From positions 54,426 through 118,425 of the forward strand of contig NZ_FUXU01000008.1 in assembly GCF_900167155.1 (NCBI RefSeq): a stretch of DNA of 64,000 nucleotides, in the 5' to 3' direction. The notes below the pieces were generated by a model. The model worked only from the letters and a program-made list of their open reading frames with translations, did not search any database and had not been told where the DNA came from. Position numbers and translations under genes: made by a program. Below, one piece after another: positions 38,303-48,666 of the stretch; position 1 is the stretch's first letter; the number at the start of each line of letters is the position of its first letter. Source of the DNA: Enterovibrio nigricans DSM 22720 (GTDB taxonomy: Bacteria > Pseudomonadota > Gammaproteobacteria > Enterobacterales > Vibrionaceae).

Positions 38303-38327
38303 TTTACCCGCCTTTACATTGCTTTAC
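38303..38327. promoter_or_regulatory. Triple tandem CpxR site between cpxR and cpxP
   Basis: On the minus strand three GTAAA half-sites are spaced by exactly 5 bases (GTAAA-GCAAT-GTAAA-GGCGG-GTAAA). This gives two overlapping perfect CpxR boxes; a further GTAAA in plus orientation lies at 38291-38295. The site should drive both cpxRA and cpxP. Confidence 0.85.
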
Positions 38328-38408
38328 TTATCCCGCACACCGGTTTACATCCCAATGGGTAAAGTTACTCCCATCAAGCGACACAACAGATGAACCGGAG
38401 AACACACC

Positions 38409-38876
38409 ATGAAATTTTCAAAACGTATTGCTGCTACTGTTATTGCTCTTCCACTGATGATGGGTTCTATGTCTGCCATGGCATTTGGCGGCGGTCACCA
38501 TGAAGGCAAAGGCATGATGGGTGGAAAACATCTACTGCGTGGCGTTGAGCTGACGGATGTACAGAAAGAAGAATTTCGTGCACTTCGCGAACAAAACCGC
38601 GATGAAATGCGCACAAGCAAAGACGAATCCCGCACTCATATGATGGCTGAACGTCAACAAATGCAAGATTTAATGCTGGCTGATAATTTCGATGAAGCGG
38701 CTGTTCGCACACTGGCTGAGAAAATGTCACAGCAACAAGTAGAACGCCGTATCGAAATGGCGAAAAAACGCCACGAAATGATGAGTATTCTGACACCTGA
38801 GCAAAAAGAACAGGTAAAGGAAAATATGGCGAACATGGCAGAGCGTCACCAAAAGCGCATGTCACACCACGGCTAA
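38409..38876 (+). CDS. cpxP: Periplasmic Cpx regulator CpxP (Spy/CpxP family)
   Basis: Periplasmic chaperone-like inhibitor of CpxA that also helps degrade misfolded pilins. 155 residues with a signal peptide (MKFSKRIAATVIALPLMMGS, likely cut after AMA near residue 25). An all-helical Met/Arg/Glu-rich mature part follows, with the two family LTxxQ motifs (LTDVQ near 48, LTPEQ near 134). Divergent from cpxRA and under the CpxR sites; this position settles CpxP rather than Spy. Confidence 0.93.
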   Translation: MKFSKRIAATVIALPLMMGSMSAMAFGGGHHEGKGMMGGKHLLRGVELTDVQKEEFRALREQNRDEMRTSKDESRTHMMAERQQMQDLMLADNFDEAAVRTLAEKMSQQQVERRIEMAKKRHEMMSILTPEQKEQVKENMANMAERHQKRMSHHG

Positions 38877-39019
38877 TAGCCATTCTCTGCTGCGAGCGTA
38901 TCCCTTCATGCCGGTTGTTACCGGCATGATGCTTTCGCCCTTAGTCTCTTTATACTCCTCCCCCTACCATGTTGAAAAAGCGGTATACTCTCTGAACTTA
39001 TTTTGACCATGCTCTAAAT

Positions 39020-39898
39020 ATGAATCAGAAATACGCCCGTTTAGTTCAAATGGCAGCATGGGCTGCCACTATCACCGCCACCGTACTTCTTTTGATGAAA
39101 ATTTTTACTTGGTGGTACACCGACTCAATCAGCCTACTCGCTTCACTCGTCGACTCTCTGATCGACCTGCTGGCTTCGATTACTAACTTGGTGGTTGTGC
39201 GCTATGCCTTGCAGCCCGCCGATGAAGAACATCGATTCGGACACGGGAAGGCAGAATCTCTCGCGGCACTCGCACAGGCTGCATTTATCGTCGGCTCTGC
39301 CTTCTTCCTTGTATTGAGTGGTTTCGAACGCCTTTACAATCCGGCGGACTTACATAATCCCGGAGTTGGTGTGGCCGTCAGTGCTATCGCTACTGTCTTT
39401 ACGGGCTTCCTGGTTCTGTTCCAGAAATGGGTGGTTCGAAAAACGGGTAGCCAAGCGATCTCAGCCGATTCGCTTCACTACCAGACAGATCTTCTCATGA
39501 ATCTGGCGATCATGGCGGCGTTAGGACTTGCGTGGTACGGCATTAAGATGGCCGATGCCGTCTTTGCTATTGGCATTGGTATCTTCATCCTCTATAGCGC
39601 CGTAAGAATGGCGTACGACGCTGTTCAGTCGTTACTAGACAGACAACTTCCGATGGAAGAGCAAGACAAAATCATGCTCTTGTCATCTACCGTCGCAGGC
39701 GTCCATGGCGTCCATGATTTGAGAACGCGTCAAGCTGGCCCTACGCGATTTATTCAATTGCATTTGGAACTGGATGATGAGTTAAAGCTTGTTGATGCCC
39801 ACCTCATTGCCGATGAAGTGGAAGATCGCCTCGAAGTCGCATTCCCCGGTGCTGACATTATCATCCACCAAGATCCCGTTTCGGTCGTGGGCAAGTAG
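39020..39898 (+). CDS. fieF: Cation-efflux pump FieF (YiiP)
   Basis: CDF-family proton/metal antiporter exporting zinc and iron from the cytoplasm. 292 residues with six membrane helices. Transport-site residues appear in DSLVD-like DSLIDLLAS (DxxxD near residues 45-49) and HYQTDLLMN (HxxxD near 151-155). The cytoplasmic C-terminal domain has [12 protein letters not shown] and ADIIIHQDP with metal-binding His/Asp. The order cpxP-fieF-pfkA is the same as in E. coli. Confidence 0.96.
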   Translation: MNQKYARLVQMAAWAATITATVLLLMKIFTWWYTDSISLLASLVDSLIDLLASITNLVVVRYALQPADEEHRFGHGKAESLAALAQAAFIVGSAFFLVLSGFERLYNPADLHNPGVGVAVSAIATVFTGFLVLFQKWVVRKTGSQAISADSLHYQTDLLMNLAIMAALGLAWYGIKMADAVFAIGIGIFILYSAVRMAYDAVQSLLDRQLPMEEQDKIMLLSSTVAGVHGVHDLRTRQAGPTRFIQLHLELDDELKLVDAHLIADEVEDRLEVAFPGADIIIHQDPVSVVGK

Positions 39899-40179
39899 CC
39901 GCATATGCACAATTAATCTTTGTTGTGTCGCGAAAATTTGTAACGCTTACTGATTTCTATCAACGAAAATAGTTAGCAAAATTGTAATAGTCTTTCATAA
40001 GTAGGAAAGTTACAGTTTTAAAGATGGTGCATGCGAGCTAAACTTGCACGTCACGCATGACTGAGGCAAACCCGCGTTACCCAATAAGACTTTTCTTAGG
40101 GAAGCAGGGTGTGAGGCTTGATGTCTGGACATGCGATCAATGGATTTGAAATTTCAATTCCCAAAGTCAGAGGGTAACC

Positions 40180-41142
40180 ATGGTTAGTAAAATTGGTGTT
40201 TTGACCAGTGGCGGCGACGCCCCGGGTATGAATGCAGCGATTCGTGGCGTTGTTCGCGCTGCGTTGAGTGAAGGTCTGGAAGTGTATGGTGTTTACGACG
40301 GCTATCAGGGTCTTCATCAAAACCGCATTGAGAAGCTGAACCGCACTAGCGTTTCAGACATTATCAACAAAGGCGGTACTTTCTTGGGCTCAGCACGTTT
40401 TCCTGAGTTCAAAGACGAGAAAGTACGTGAGCAAGCTATCCAGAACATGAAAATGCACGGCATCGATGCACTGGTTGTTATCGGTGGTGACGGTTCATAC
40501 ATGGGTGCAAAGAAACTGACTGAGATGGGCTTCCCATGTATCGGTCTGCCAGGCACTATCGACAACGATATCCCAGGCACCGACTACACCATCGGTTATC
40601 TGACTGCGTTGAACACAGTTGTAGAAGCGATTGACCGTCTGCGTGATACGTCTTCTTCTCACCAGCGTATTTCTATCGTAGAAGTCATGGGTCGCCACTG
40701 CGGTGACTTGACTCTAGCAGCGTCTATTGCAGGCGGCTGTGAGTACTTCATTACGCCTGAAATCGGTCTGGACAAAGAGAACCTGATTTCAAAGATCAAA
40801 GAAGGTATCTACAAGGGTAAAAAGCACGCGATCATCACTATCACTGAGCTGATGACCGACACCAACGAGTTAGCGAAGTACATTGAATCAGAAACTGGCC
40901 GTGAAACCCGCGCAACCATTCTGGGTCATATCCAACGTGGCGGTCAGCCTCGTGCCTTCGACCGTATCTTGGCGTCACGCATGGGTGCATACGCCGTTGA
41001 TCTGCTGATGCAAGGCGAAGGTGGTCGCTGTGTGGGTATCCAGAATGAACAACTGGTTCACCACGATATCATCGATGCGATCGACAATATGCGTCGTCCT
41101 TTCCGCAAAGATCTGTATGACGTGGCAACCAAGCTGTTCTAA
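40180..41142 (+). CDS. pfkA: 6-phosphofructokinase
   Basis: ATP-dependent phosphorylation of fructose 6-phosphate, the committed step of glycolysis. 320 residues, E. coli PfkA length: [16 protein letters not shown] (ATP loop), [14 protein letters not shown], catalytic Asp in [16 protein letters not shown] near residue 127, [10 protein letters not shown] near 170 and [13 protein letters not shown] near 249. It has a leader of up to 280 bases after fieF; I saw no clear operator in it. Confidence 0.97.
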   Translation: MVSKIGVLTSGGDAPGMNAAIRGVVRAALSEGLEVYGVYDGYQGLHQNRIEKLNRTSVSDIINKGGTFLGSARFPEFKDEKVREQAIQNMKMHGIDALVVIGGDGSYMGAKKLTEMGFPCIGLPGTIDNDIPGTDYTIGYLTALNTVVEAIDRLRDTSSSHQRISIVEVMGRHCGDLTLAASIAGGCEYFITPEIGLDKENLISKIKEGIYKGKKHAIITITELMTDTNELAKYIESETGRETRATILGHIQRGGQPRAFDRILASRMGAYAVDLLMQGEGGRCVGIQNEQLVHHDIIDAIDNMRRPFRKDLYDVATKLF

Positions 41143-41159
41143 TGCAGCGTTGTCGCTAA

Positions 41160-41190
41160 AACAAAACGGAGCCCATTGGCTCCGTTTTTT
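41160..41190. terminator. Bidirectional terminator between pfkA and cysE
   Basis: AAAACGGAGCC-CATT-GGCTCCGTTTTTT, between convergent genes. Confidence 0.92.
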
Positions 41191-41221
41191 GTTTCAGAGA
41201 TTGAAAGCACGTCGAGCGTAT

Positions 41222-42067
41222 TTAGATACCATCTCCTTCACTGAATGTCTGACTGCCAGAAAATTTCTGGTCCATATCCAAAGACGGCTTGTCACTGCTC
41301 GGTGCGCCAACAATTTTTGCAGGCACACCGGCTGCGGTCGTATGCGCTGGCACATCAATAAGTACGACGGAACACGCCGCAACTTTCGCACCCTCTCCGA
41401 CCTCGATATTCCCCAAGATTTTTGCGCCGGCACCAATCATGACACCGGTACGAATTTTAGGGTGGCGATCACCAGACTCTTTCCCTGTACCGCCAAGCGT
41501 AACATCTTGAAGGATTGAAACATCATCTTCAATGATCGCTGTTTCACCCACGACAATGCCGGTTGCGTGGTCAAACATGATGCCACAGCCAATACGTGCC
41601 GCAGGGTGAACATCCACCTGACACGCAACAGAGATTTGATTTTGTAAATAGACAGCGAGTTCACGACGTCCTTGGTGCCACAACCAGTTAGCGACTCGAA
41701 AGCCTTGTAATGCATGAAAACCTTTCAGGTAAAGTAGCGGGGTCGAATAGAGCTCAACCGCCGGGTCGCGCTCAACCGTCGCGCAAATATCACATGCACC
41801 CGCATCCACGATACCAATATCACCCGCGTAAGCTTCTTCAACCACTTCACGCACTGCCATCGCCGGCATACTTGGTGTAGCCAGTTTATTGGCAAGAATG
41901 TAGCTCAGCGCCCCCGCCAAAGAATCATGCTTAATGATCGTGGCATGAAAGAAACTCGCCAGCATGGGCTCGCGCTCACTCTGCTCTTTCGCTTCACGCT
42001 TGATCGCTTTCCACACTTTGTCTTGTTGGCACTTTTTGGCGTTGCCTTCTCCGCACACCCTATACAT
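41222..42067 (-). CDS. cysE: Serine O-acetyltransferase
   Basis: Acetylates serine from acetyl-CoA, the regulated first step of cysteine synthesis. 281 residues: an N-terminal helical domain (SREPMLASFFHAT-like), then a left-handed beta-helix of hexapeptide repeats from about residue 150 (VDVHPAARIGCGIMFDHATG; the catalytic His is in FDHATG). HPKIRTGVMIGAGAKILGN lies near 203, and the tail ends EGDGI, where the last Ile binds cysteine synthase and Cys feedback acts. First few residues vary from E. coli. The locus also serves cysteine supply for the Cys-activating NRPS downstream, though no direct link is shown. Confidence 0.96.
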   Translation of the reverse strand: MYRVCGEGNAKKCQQDKVWKAIKREAKEQSEREPMLASFFHATIIKHDSLAGALSYILANKLATPSMPAMAVREVVEEAYAGDIGIVDAGACDICATVERDPAVELYSTPLLYLKGFHALQGFRVANWLWHQGRRELAVYLQNQISVACQVDVHPAARIGCGIMFDHATGIVVGETAIIEDDVSILQDVTLGGTGKESGDRHPKIRTGVMIGAGAKILGNIEVGEGAKVAACSVVLIDVPAHTTAAGVPAKIVGAPSSDKPSLDMDQKFSGSQTFSEGDGI

Positions 42068-42165
42068 GTTCGTACCTATTTCATTCCGTTATGACATTGC
42101 TTACTTGCCGCACCAGCCACCTCTCAGTCCTTGAGGTTTCTATGTCGTTCTGATGAGCGTTATTT

Positions 42166-42212
42166 TATACCCAAACGACCTAACGATGTTGGATCCAAGT
42201 TGCTTGGGTATA
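42166..42212. repeat. Short palindromic intergenic repeat of the Vibrio type
   Basis: A 47-base element with inverted ends TATACCCAA/TTGGGTATA lies in the cysE-gpsA gap. It closely resembles a dispersed palindromic repeat I recall from vibrio genomes (TATACCCAA...CAAGTTGCTTGGGTATA). It is a non-coding, mobile-looking element of unknown role; only one copy was seen in the window. Confidence 0.6.
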
Positions 42213-42296
42213 AGTGTGACATAGATAGCGAAACAACCCAATATCCTGCCAGTGTAGCAAGGAGATGTTCGGTCGTTGACTCGTGATGTGTCGCAA

Positions 42297-42332
42297 AAAT
42301 AAAAAACGCGGGAGTTACTCCCGCGTTTTTTT
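42297..42332 (-). terminator. Terminator of the yibN-secB-gpsA unit
   Basis: AAAAACGCGGGAG-TTA-CTCCCGCGTTTTT with flanking A/T runs, 22 bases past the gpsA stop. Confidence 0.9.
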
Positions 42333-42353
42333 AGACCTAATTTCGCACAAAAA

Positions 42354-43370
42354 CTATTCAGAGGTTCGTTGGCGAGCCAACAAATCCTGTGCAGCGAGAC
42401 GGGCATCTTTACCTTCATAAAGCACTTGGAAAATTTGCTCTACAATGGGCATTTCCACACCGTTGCGTTTCGCCAGCGCACGAACTTCTTTAGTATTGCG
42501 ATAACCTTCTACCACCTGACCAATTTCGTCCTGCGCTTCGTCAACACCCTTGCCTTGGCCGAGGGCCAAACCAAAACGGCGATTGCGCGATTGGTTATCG
42601 GTACAGGTGAGTACCAAGTCGCCGAGTCCTGCCATGCCCATAAAGGTGTCACGTTCAGCACCGAGAGCAACCCCCAGTCGAGTGAGCTCAGCAAGGCCGC
42701 GCGTGATAAGTGCCGTTCGCGCATTCGCGCCGAAACCGATGCCATCTGACATGCCAGCACCAATCGCGATTACGTTCTTCACCGCCCCCCCCAATTGAAT
42801 GCCGATAAAATCACTGTTGCCATAAACACGGAACGTGCGGCTACAATGAATTTTCTCCTGCAAATCAGTCAGGAACTCGGCGTCAGGCGACGCGACAGAA
42901 ATCGCGGTCGGCATACCCGCCGCTAATTCTTTTGCAAACGTAGGGCCAGAAAGTACCGCCAGCGGTACGTGCTCGCCCAGTTGTTCTTTTGCCACATCTT
43001 GAAGCAAACGGCCCGTTTCAGGCTCTAACCCTTTTGTTGCCCAACAAATACGTTGGTCATCACGAAGGTATGGCTTCACCTGTGAAAGCACCAGACCAAA
43101 TACATGGCTTGGCACCACCACTAAGATGTCACGGCTGACTTGTATTGCCTCTTCAAGATCCGCGCTCAATATCAGTGAGTCTGGAAAAGCGACACCCGGC
43201 AGAAACGCTTCATTTGAGCGATCAATTTCTAGCTGCGCCATATGTTCCGGTTCATGCCCCCACAACACCACATTGGCACCATTGCGCGCCAAAGAGATAG
43301 CAAGAGATGTGCCGTACGAGCCTGCGCCCAATACGGTCATGGCAACATTGGCCTTAGCGTTATCTGACAT
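42354..43370 (-). CDS. gpsA: Glycerol-3-phosphate dehydrogenase [NAD(P)+]
   Basis: Reduces dihydroxyacetone phosphate to sn-glycerol 3-phosphate for phospholipid synthesis. 338 residues: Rossmann motif [14 protein letters not shown] near the N-terminus, [10 protein letters not shown] near 87, [16 protein letters not shown] near 145, [19 protein letters not shown] near 195 with the catalytic Lys, and [10 protein letters not shown] near 255. It lies 24 bases after secB on the same strand, as in E. coli. Confidence 0.97.
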   Translation of the reverse strand: MSDNAKANVAMTVLGAGSYGTSLAISLARNGANVVLWGHEPEHMAQLEIDRSNEAFLPGVAFPDSLILSADLEEAIQVSRDILVVVPSHVFGLVLSQVKPYLRDDQRICWATKGLEPETGRLLQDVAKEQLGEHVPLAVLSGPTFAKELAAGMPTAISVASPDAEFLTDLQEKIHCSRTFRVYGNSDFIGIQLGGAVKNVIAIGAGMSDGIGFGANARTALITRGLAELTRLGVALGAERDTFMGMAGLGDLVLTCTDNQSRNRRFGLALGQGKGVDEAQDEIGQVVEGYRNTKEVRALAKRNGVEMPIVEQIFQVLYEGKDARLAAQDLLARQRTSE

Positions 43371-43394
43371 TCGTGTCGACCTTATTTGCTGCGA

Positions 43395-43865
43395 TTATGC
43401 GTCAGCGTTTTCTTGATTTTCAGTCTGGCTTTGCAGGTAGTTCATGAACAGTGCGTCAAAGTTTACTGGCGCCAGATTCAGTTGAGGGAACGTGCCTTTA
43501 ACAACCAAGCTTGAAATAGTTTCACGTGCGTATGGGAACAGGATGTTTGGACAGAACGCACCCAGACAATGTGCCAATTGTGGCGCTTCCATACCTGCAA
43601 TTGCGAAGATACCACCCTGTTGTACTTCACACAGAAATGCATTTTCTTCACTGTTTTTAACTGTCACAGTCAAACGCAGAACAACTTCGTACACGCCTTC
43701 ACCCAGTTCACGGCTTTGCGTGTCCAGGTCCAGATTTACATCTGGGTTCCACTCTTGTTGGAATACGGTTGGAGAGTTAGGCGCTTCGAAAGATACGTCT
43801 TTCAGGAAGATACGTTGGATAGCAAAGTTTTGCTGCGCTTGAGGGTTGGTTGCTGCTTCAGCCAT
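43395..43865 (-). CDS. secB: Protein-export chaperone SecB
   Basis: Tetrameric chaperone that keeps preproteins unfolded and passes them to SecA. 156 residues: [19 protein letters not shown] near the N-terminus, [11 protein letters not shown] in the sheet, and [19 protein letters not shown] near residues 100-118, the family's SecA/peptide-binding hallmark; acidic C-terminal tail. Located between yibN and gpsA; grxC, which lies next to secB in E. coli, is not here. Confidence 0.97.
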   Translation of the reverse strand: MAEAATNPQAQQNFAIQRIFLKDVSFEAPNSPTVFQQEWNPDVNLDLDTQSRELGEGVYEVVLRLTVTVKNSEENAFLCEVQQGGIFAIAGMEAPQLAHCLGAFCPNILFPYARETISSLVVKGTFPQLNLAPVNFDALFMNYLQSQTENQENADA

Positions 43866-43963
43866 GGTATTAAATCCTTGTTATATAAAACAAATGCGTT
43901 CTCGCATTTTGAAATGGGTCAAGCAGCCTGGAGGCTGCCCGTAATTCGCTTATCCGCGTGCAA

Positions 43964-44404
43964 TTACTTTTTCTTTTTGCTGCGGATCAGTGGCAAATTC
44001 GCTTCGTTCCACGAAATCAGGCCATCTTTAAGAACGCTTACGTTCTCAAAGCCAGCTTTTGCCAGCGCGTTGGCACTTTCTGCGGCCGTTTGACCTGTTT
44101 TGCATACCACAATGATAGGGTCAGACTTATGCTTTTCAAGCTCGCCAACGTTGTCCGCTTTGATGTCTTTTGCCAAAACGTGAAGTGCGCCAGCAATGTG
44201 GCCTGCACGGTAGTCATCACGGCTACGGATATCAACAAATACACCGTTTTCACGGTTAGCGAGCACTGTGGCGTCGGTTGGTGTCACGATTTTGTATGCG
44301 GCGGTTTTCTGTTTGATGACTGATATGATCAGCGCAACAACCAAACCCACCCAAACCAGTGACAAAATCAAGTTACTTTGAACAAATTCAATTAACTGCT
44401 GCAT
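43964..44404 (-). CDS. yibN: Membrane-anchored rhodanese-like protein YibN
   Basis: Single rhodanese domain on an N-terminal membrane helix (about residues 11-29, SLVWVGLVVALIISVI). 146 residues; VFVDIRSRDDYRAGHIAGA is the rhodanese start and IVVCKTGQTAAESA has the active-site Cys near residue 100. Probably sulphur transfer or a membrane-protein role; the in vivo function is not firmly known. First gene of yibN-secB-gpsA, divergent from gpmM. Confidence 0.92.
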   Translation of the reverse strand: MQQLIEFVQSNLILSLVWVGLVVALIISVIKQKTAAYKIVTPTDATVLANRENGVFVDIRSRDDYRAGHIAGALHVLAKDIKADNVGELEKHKSDPIIVVCKTGQTAAESANALAKAGFENVSVLKDGLISWNEANLPLIRSKKKK

Positions 44405-44837
44405 AGTTCACTTCTACAAGTATATCGGCACTAAAAAACGACCCCGAGTATAACCTTCCACGCTATCAAATACAGCATAGCCTGAGATTTACATGTCCTC
44501 GCTCACTGTTGGATCTTAAGCAAACCTTGAATTTGATCACATTCACCCCCATTTTTTCGCCATATATGACGATGTTTCCTTTCGCCATCCTTTGGGTTGC
44601 TTAACGACATCTCAGAGGCTGTTGACTTACTACAGGTTTTTACAGTGTATCTTCCGGTAAAGTGCGATTCGTAAGGACACACTTAAGTGACAAACGCAGG
44701 CTACACAAGCGCTAACCACTTGCCGCTACAAGATTTGTTGAATTTTTAGCGAAAAAGTTTGCCTACTGCTTAACCAACAAAATGTAGTAAAGTTACGCTA
44801 ATCATTTTTTAAGATATTGACATAAAGAGGACACCGT
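44405..44837. other. Divergent promoter region between yibN and gpmM
   Basis: About 430 bases without a gene. It must hold the promoters of yibN (minus) and gpmM (plus). No operator or RNA was recognised. Confidence 0.5.
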
Positions 44838-46376
44838 ATGTCTGCTAAGAAGCCTTTGGCACTCGTTATTCTGGACGGATGGGGTTACCGCGAAGACAAC
44901 AGCGACAACGCAGTTGCTAACGCGAAAACGCCTGTTCTTGACGGCTTGATGGCGGGCACCAGCACCCTGATATCTGCATCAGGCATGGATGTTGGTCTAC
45001 CTGATGGTCAAATGGGTAACTCAGAAGTCGGCCACACCAACATTGGTGCGGGTCGTATCGTTTATCAAGACCTGACAAAAATCACCAAATCGATTGCGGA
45101 TGGTGACTTTTTTGACAACGCAGTGCTGACTAACGCAGTGGATAAAGCGGCGAAAGCAGGCAAAGCAGTTCACATTATGGGTCTGATGTCTCCAGGCGGT
45201 GTTCACAGCCATGAAGATCATATCGCGGCTGCCGTAGAAATGGCGGTTCAGCGCGGCGCAGAAAACGTGTATCTGCACTGTTTCCTTGACGGTCGAGACA
45301 CACCACCACGCAGCGCGAAAAACTCTTTGGCACATTTCGACGAATTGTTCGCGAAGCTGGGCAAAGGCCGCACTGCATCAATCATCGGTCGTTACTTCGC
45401 AATGGATCGCGATAACAACTGGGAACGTGTAGAGAAAGCCTACGATTTGCTGACTGAAGCAAAAGGTGAATTCACCTATGCTTCTGCGGTTGATGCACTG
45501 GAAGCGGCTTACGCACGTGAAGAGAACGATGAGTTCGTTCAAGCGTCTGAAATTCGTGCAGAAGGCCAGCCAGTTGCATCTATCAACGACGGTGACAGCC
45601 TGATTTTCATGAACTTCCGTGCTGACCGTGCGCGTCAAATCGCGCGTACTTTCTTGCCTGCGTTTGACGGCTTCGCACGCAAGAAAGTGGCTGAGCTGGC
45701 TGACTTCGTCATGCTGACTGAGTACGCAGCAGACATCGATGCATCATGTGCATACCCTTCAGCAAACCTGGTGAATACACTGGGTGAGTGGCTGTCTAAG
45801 GAAGGTAAAACACAGCTGCGCATTTCTGAAACCGAGAAATACGCACACGTAACCTTCTTCTTTAACGGCGGTGTTGAAGAGGTGTTTGAAGGTGAAGAGC
45901 GCGCACTGGTTGCCTCTCCAAAAGTTGCGACGTACGACTTGCAGCCAGAGATGAGCTCAGAAGAGCTGACTGACAAGCTGGTTGACGCAATCAAGAGCGG
46001 TAAATTCGACCAGATTATCTGTAACTACCCGAACTGCGACATGGTTGGCCACACAGGCGTATACGATGCAGCGGTAAAAGCTGTTGAAGCTATCGACCAC
46101 TGCATTGGCCGTGTTGTTGAAGCTATCAAAGAGGTTGACGGTCAACTGCTGATCACTGCCGACCACGGTAATGCAGAAATGATGGTTGACCCACAAACGG
46201 GTGGTATCCACACTGCGCACACCAACCTGCCAGTTCCATTGATCTACGTCGGCAGCAAAGATATCGACCTGATCGATGGTGGTAAACTGTCTGACTTGGC
46301 ACCAACCATGCTGGCATTGACTGGCGTTGATGCACCAGAAGACATGACAGGTAAGCCTCTGTTCACTGCGAAATAA
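44838..46376 (+). CDS. gpmM: Cofactor-independent phosphoglycerate mutase
   Basis: Manganese enzyme interconverting 3- and 2-phosphoglycerate. 512 residues of the alkaline-phosphatase superfamily: [12 protein letters not shown] with metal Asp, the phosphorylated Ser in [15 protein letters not shown] near residue 63, [11 protein letters not shown] near 150, [12 protein letters not shown] near 400, and [10 protein letters not shown] near 440 with metal His. Start preceded by GAGGA. Confidence 0.97.
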   Translation: MSAKKPLALVILDGWGYREDNSDNAVANAKTPVLDGLMAGTSTLISASGMDVGLPDGQMGNSEVGHTNIGAGRIVYQDLTKITKSIADGDFFDNAVLTNAVDKAAKAGKAVHIMGLMSPGGVHSHEDHIAAAVEMAVQRGAENVYLHCFLDGRDTPPRSAKNSLAHFDELFAKLGKGRTASIIGRYFAMDRDNNWERVEKAYDLLTEAKGEFTYASAVDALEAAYAREENDEFVQASEIRAEGQPVASINDGDSLIFMNFRADRARQIARTFLPAFDGFARKKVAELADFVMLTEYAADIDASCAYPSANLVNTLGEWLSKEGKTQLRISETEKYAHVTFFFNGGVEEVFEGEERALVASPKVATYDLQPEMSSEELTDKLVDAIKSGKFDQIICNYPNCDMVGHTGVYDAAVKAVEAIDHCIGRVVEAIKEVDGQLLITADHGNAEMMVDPQTGGIHTAHTNLPVPLIYVGSKDIDLIDGGKLSDLAPTMLALTGVDAPEDMTGKPLFTAK

Positions 46377-46389
46377 TTTCGCGAACAGA

Positions 46390-46422
46390 TGAAAAAACGC
46401 GCTTAAGGGCGCGTTTTTTGTT
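46390..46422 (+). terminator. Terminator of gpmM
   Basis: AAAAAACGCGC/GCGCGTTTTTT stem-loop, 14 bases after gpmM. Confidence 0.9.
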
Positions 46423-46553
46423 TCTGCCGTTGAACCATTCGATGGCTTAGTGACCGAATTCCCATCAAATTGGGATCGCACCAGCCACTTTCTGTCAGCT
46501 TTGCCGTACATCCACAGGTGCAGCTTATTAACCTCCTTGATATACTGCTAGAT

Positions 46554-47717
46554 ATGTGGGAAAAAGTTTTGCGCGTCACGAATCGTTGCCAAGTCAGTGC
46601 CTTGTGTGCTGGCTTTTTGTTATGCCTGTCATTTAGTACTCAGGTTACAGCCAGTGACGAACAGCTGTCCGGTATGAAAAGTGAAATATCTCGACAAGAG
46701 CAGCAACTCACGTCGCACACTAAAAAGCTCAATACCCTCCAATCTGACCTAAAGACGCAAGAACAATCCATTGCCAAAATTGCCCGGCAGATGCGCAAAA
46801 CAAAAAGCGACCTACAAGCCACCGAAACGCAGATTTCCGCACTTAACAAAGAAAGCCAACGCCTAGAACAACTCCGGTTTGGCCAAGTCGAGCTGCTCAA
46901 AGAGCTGCTAAATAGCCAATATCGTCAGGGACAACATAGCCAACTCAATGCATTGCTGAGCGGAAAAGACACGCAAGAGCTCGACCGCATGACCCTCTAC
47001 GCGGAAAAACTGTCAAAAGCCCGAACCGATGCCATCAATGAGCTATCGGCAACCGATACCGAATTACAGCTTAAACGCCATGCGCTCAACACGCAGGTGG
47101 ACAAGCAGCGCACACTGCTGGCCAAAATGAGCAGCGACAAGTCCAAGCTTGAATCTGAACAACGAAGCCAAAAGAAAACTGCCTCCGCGATTCAGCGCCA
47201 GATTCGTAGCGACAAAGGCTATTTGACTGAACTTAGAGACAACGAAAAGCGCCTCAAGGTCGAGTTAGATAAAGCGGCAGAGCAAGCGCGTATTGCCGCT
47301 GAGCAGGCACGCGTCAAAATGGACGGGCTCGGCAAATACAAAGGTCGCCTGCAGTGGCCAGTGAAAGGCAAAGTACTTCATCGTTTCGGCAGTGCCCAAT
47401 CCGGCCAACTAAAATGGAACGGTATGGTTATCGCCGCCAAAGAAGGCAACGAGGTTAAAGCGACGCATGACGGAACCGTCGTGCTATCAAACTGGCTGCG
47501 TGGGTATGGTCTTATGGTCGTCATCGACCACGGTCAAGGCGACATGAGTTTTTATGGCTATAACCAAGCTTTACTTAAAAATGTAGGTGACACAGTAAAA
47601 TCCGGAGAGCCGATTGCACTGGCCGGCAACAGTGGCGGCCAATCAGATTCCGCGCTCTACTTTGAGATACGGCGAAAAGGCAATGCGACTAACCCCAGCC
47701 CCTGGTTAACGCGGTAG
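46554..47717 (+). CDS. envC: Murein hydrolase activator EnvC
   Basis: Periplasmic activator of the amidases AmiA/AmiB at the septum, controlled by FtsEX. From the ATG at 46554 there is a signal peptide (core SALCAGFLLCLSF, cut near TQVTA-SD). A long coiled coil follows (about residues 35-245) that contacts FtsX, then a C-terminal LytM domain (about 270-387). The LytM zinc ligands are missing (WNGMVIAAKEG and FYGYNQAL where active enzymes have His/Asp), as expected for a non-catalytic activator. No good ribosome site precedes this ATG; the frame opens earlier at 46470, so the start is uncertain. Followed at 16 bases by the yibQ-like gene. Confidence 0.92.
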   Translation: MWEKVLRVTNRCQVSALCAGFLLCLSFSTQVTASDEQLSGMKSEISRQEQQLTSHTKKLNTLQSDLKTQEQSIAKIARQMRKTKSDLQATETQISALNKESQRLEQLRFGQVELLKELLNSQYRQGQHSQLNALLSGKDTQELDRMTLYAEKLSKARTDAINELSATDTELQLKRHALNTQVDKQRTLLAKMSSDKSKLESEQRSQKKTASAIQRQIRSDKGYLTELRDNEKRLKVELDKAAEQARIAAEQARVKMDGLGKYKGRLQWPVKGKVLHRFGSAQSGQLKWNGMVIAAKEGNEVKATHDGTVVLSNWLRGYGLMVVIDHGQGDMSFYGYNQALLKNVGDTVKSGEPIALAGNSGGQSDSALYFEIRRKGNATNPSPWLTR

Positions 47718-47733
47718 TTGACGTAGGTTTCAG

Positions 47734-48474
47734 ATGCAAAGGATTGTTGCTGTAACCACCCTACTCATTCTGACACTGGCAGAGCCCGTGCTTGCCAACC
47801 CTGCGCCTTCCAACACTGACAAGCCAAAACTAGCACTGATTATTGACGATCTCGGCTACGACATGATGCCGAGAGAAATCGCAGCGCTCCCCCCAGAAAT
47901 CAGTGTGTCAGTCATCCCATTCACGGAGTTCGACACTGCTGTTACCTTGTCTGCGCTGAGTCAGCATCGTGAAGTACTGCTTCACCTCCCGATGCAAAGC
48001 CCCGACGGCACACCTCAAGAGCCAAACTCTCTGACATTGTCGATGACTAAATCAGAAATGCAGTTACGCATTCAAGAAGCCCTCTATCGCGTCCCGCAAG
48101 TTGTCGCGGTAAACAACCACATGGGCAGTTTGCTCACGCAGCACCAAGAACCGATGCACTGGTTAATGGAGTCATTGGGATCGCACGAGCTTGGCTTTAT
48201 CGACAGCCGGACGACCCCAAGTACCGTCGCGCAGCGCATAGCAAAGGAGCACGGCCTTGCTAACAACCGTCGCCATGTGTTTCTCGATCATTTCCCTAAC
48301 GAAGCCTTTATCCTTAATCAACTAGAGCTTGCCATTCAGCAGGCTAAGAAACGTGGTACTGCCGTGGTGATTGCACACCCACTTCCCGTTACGTTGGAAA
48401 CATTAAAATCCATGCTGCCTAGGCTTCAACAAGAAGTAGAGCTAGTTCCTATCTCGGCAGCGTTACGTCCATAA
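47734..48474 (+). CDS. yibQ: Divergent polysaccharide deacetylase family protein YibQ
   Basis: Secreted protein of the divergent polysaccharide-deacetylase family (DUF610). 246 residues: signal peptide (about 1-21, TLLILTLAEPVLA), then PKLALIIDDLGYD with the Asp pair of the fold near residue 37, LLHLPMQSP near 89, NNHMGSLLT near 128 and FIDSRTT near 153. Substrate unproven. It follows envC by 16 bases, as in many gammaproteobacteria, so it likely acts on the cell wall or envelope with EnvC. Last core gene before the NRPS operon. Confidence 0.9.
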   Translation: MQRIVAVTTLLILTLAEPVLANPAPSNTDKPKLALIIDDLGYDMMPREIAALPPEISVSVIPFTEFDTAVTLSALSQHREVLLHLPMQSPDGTPQEPNSLTLSMTKSEMQLRIQEALYRVPQVVAVNNHMGSLLTQHQEPMHWLMESLGSHELGFIDSRTTPSTVAQRIAKEHGLANNRRHVFLDHFPNEAFILNQLELAIQQAKKRGTAVVIAHPLPVTLETLKSMLPRLQQEVELVPISAALRP

Positions 48475-48512
48475 GAGCTCGTCTATAACGGCTTGTGCGT
48501 AGAATAACGCCC

Positions 48513-48542
48513 ATAAAAAACCCGCCGAAGCGGGTTTCTTCT
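48513..48542. terminator. Bidirectional terminator between yibQ and the NRPS operon
   Basis: AAACCCG-CCGAAG-CGGGTTT stem; the T-run is longer on the minus strand, so it probably ends the NRPS operon as well as envC-yibQ. Confidence 0.8.
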
Positions 48543-48666
48543 ATGCAGATAAAAGTATGGCTTTACCAAACTGACAAAATTTCGGACATGTTCTTTACAA
48601 CAAACTGAAATCACACTTCAATCAGACAACTACGATTATCTATCGCTATCTTTGAGACCATCTAGA

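Noticed and set aside
43569..44093. 174-codon plus-strand reading
   Set aside because: It is antisense to secB and yibN, both of which are certain.
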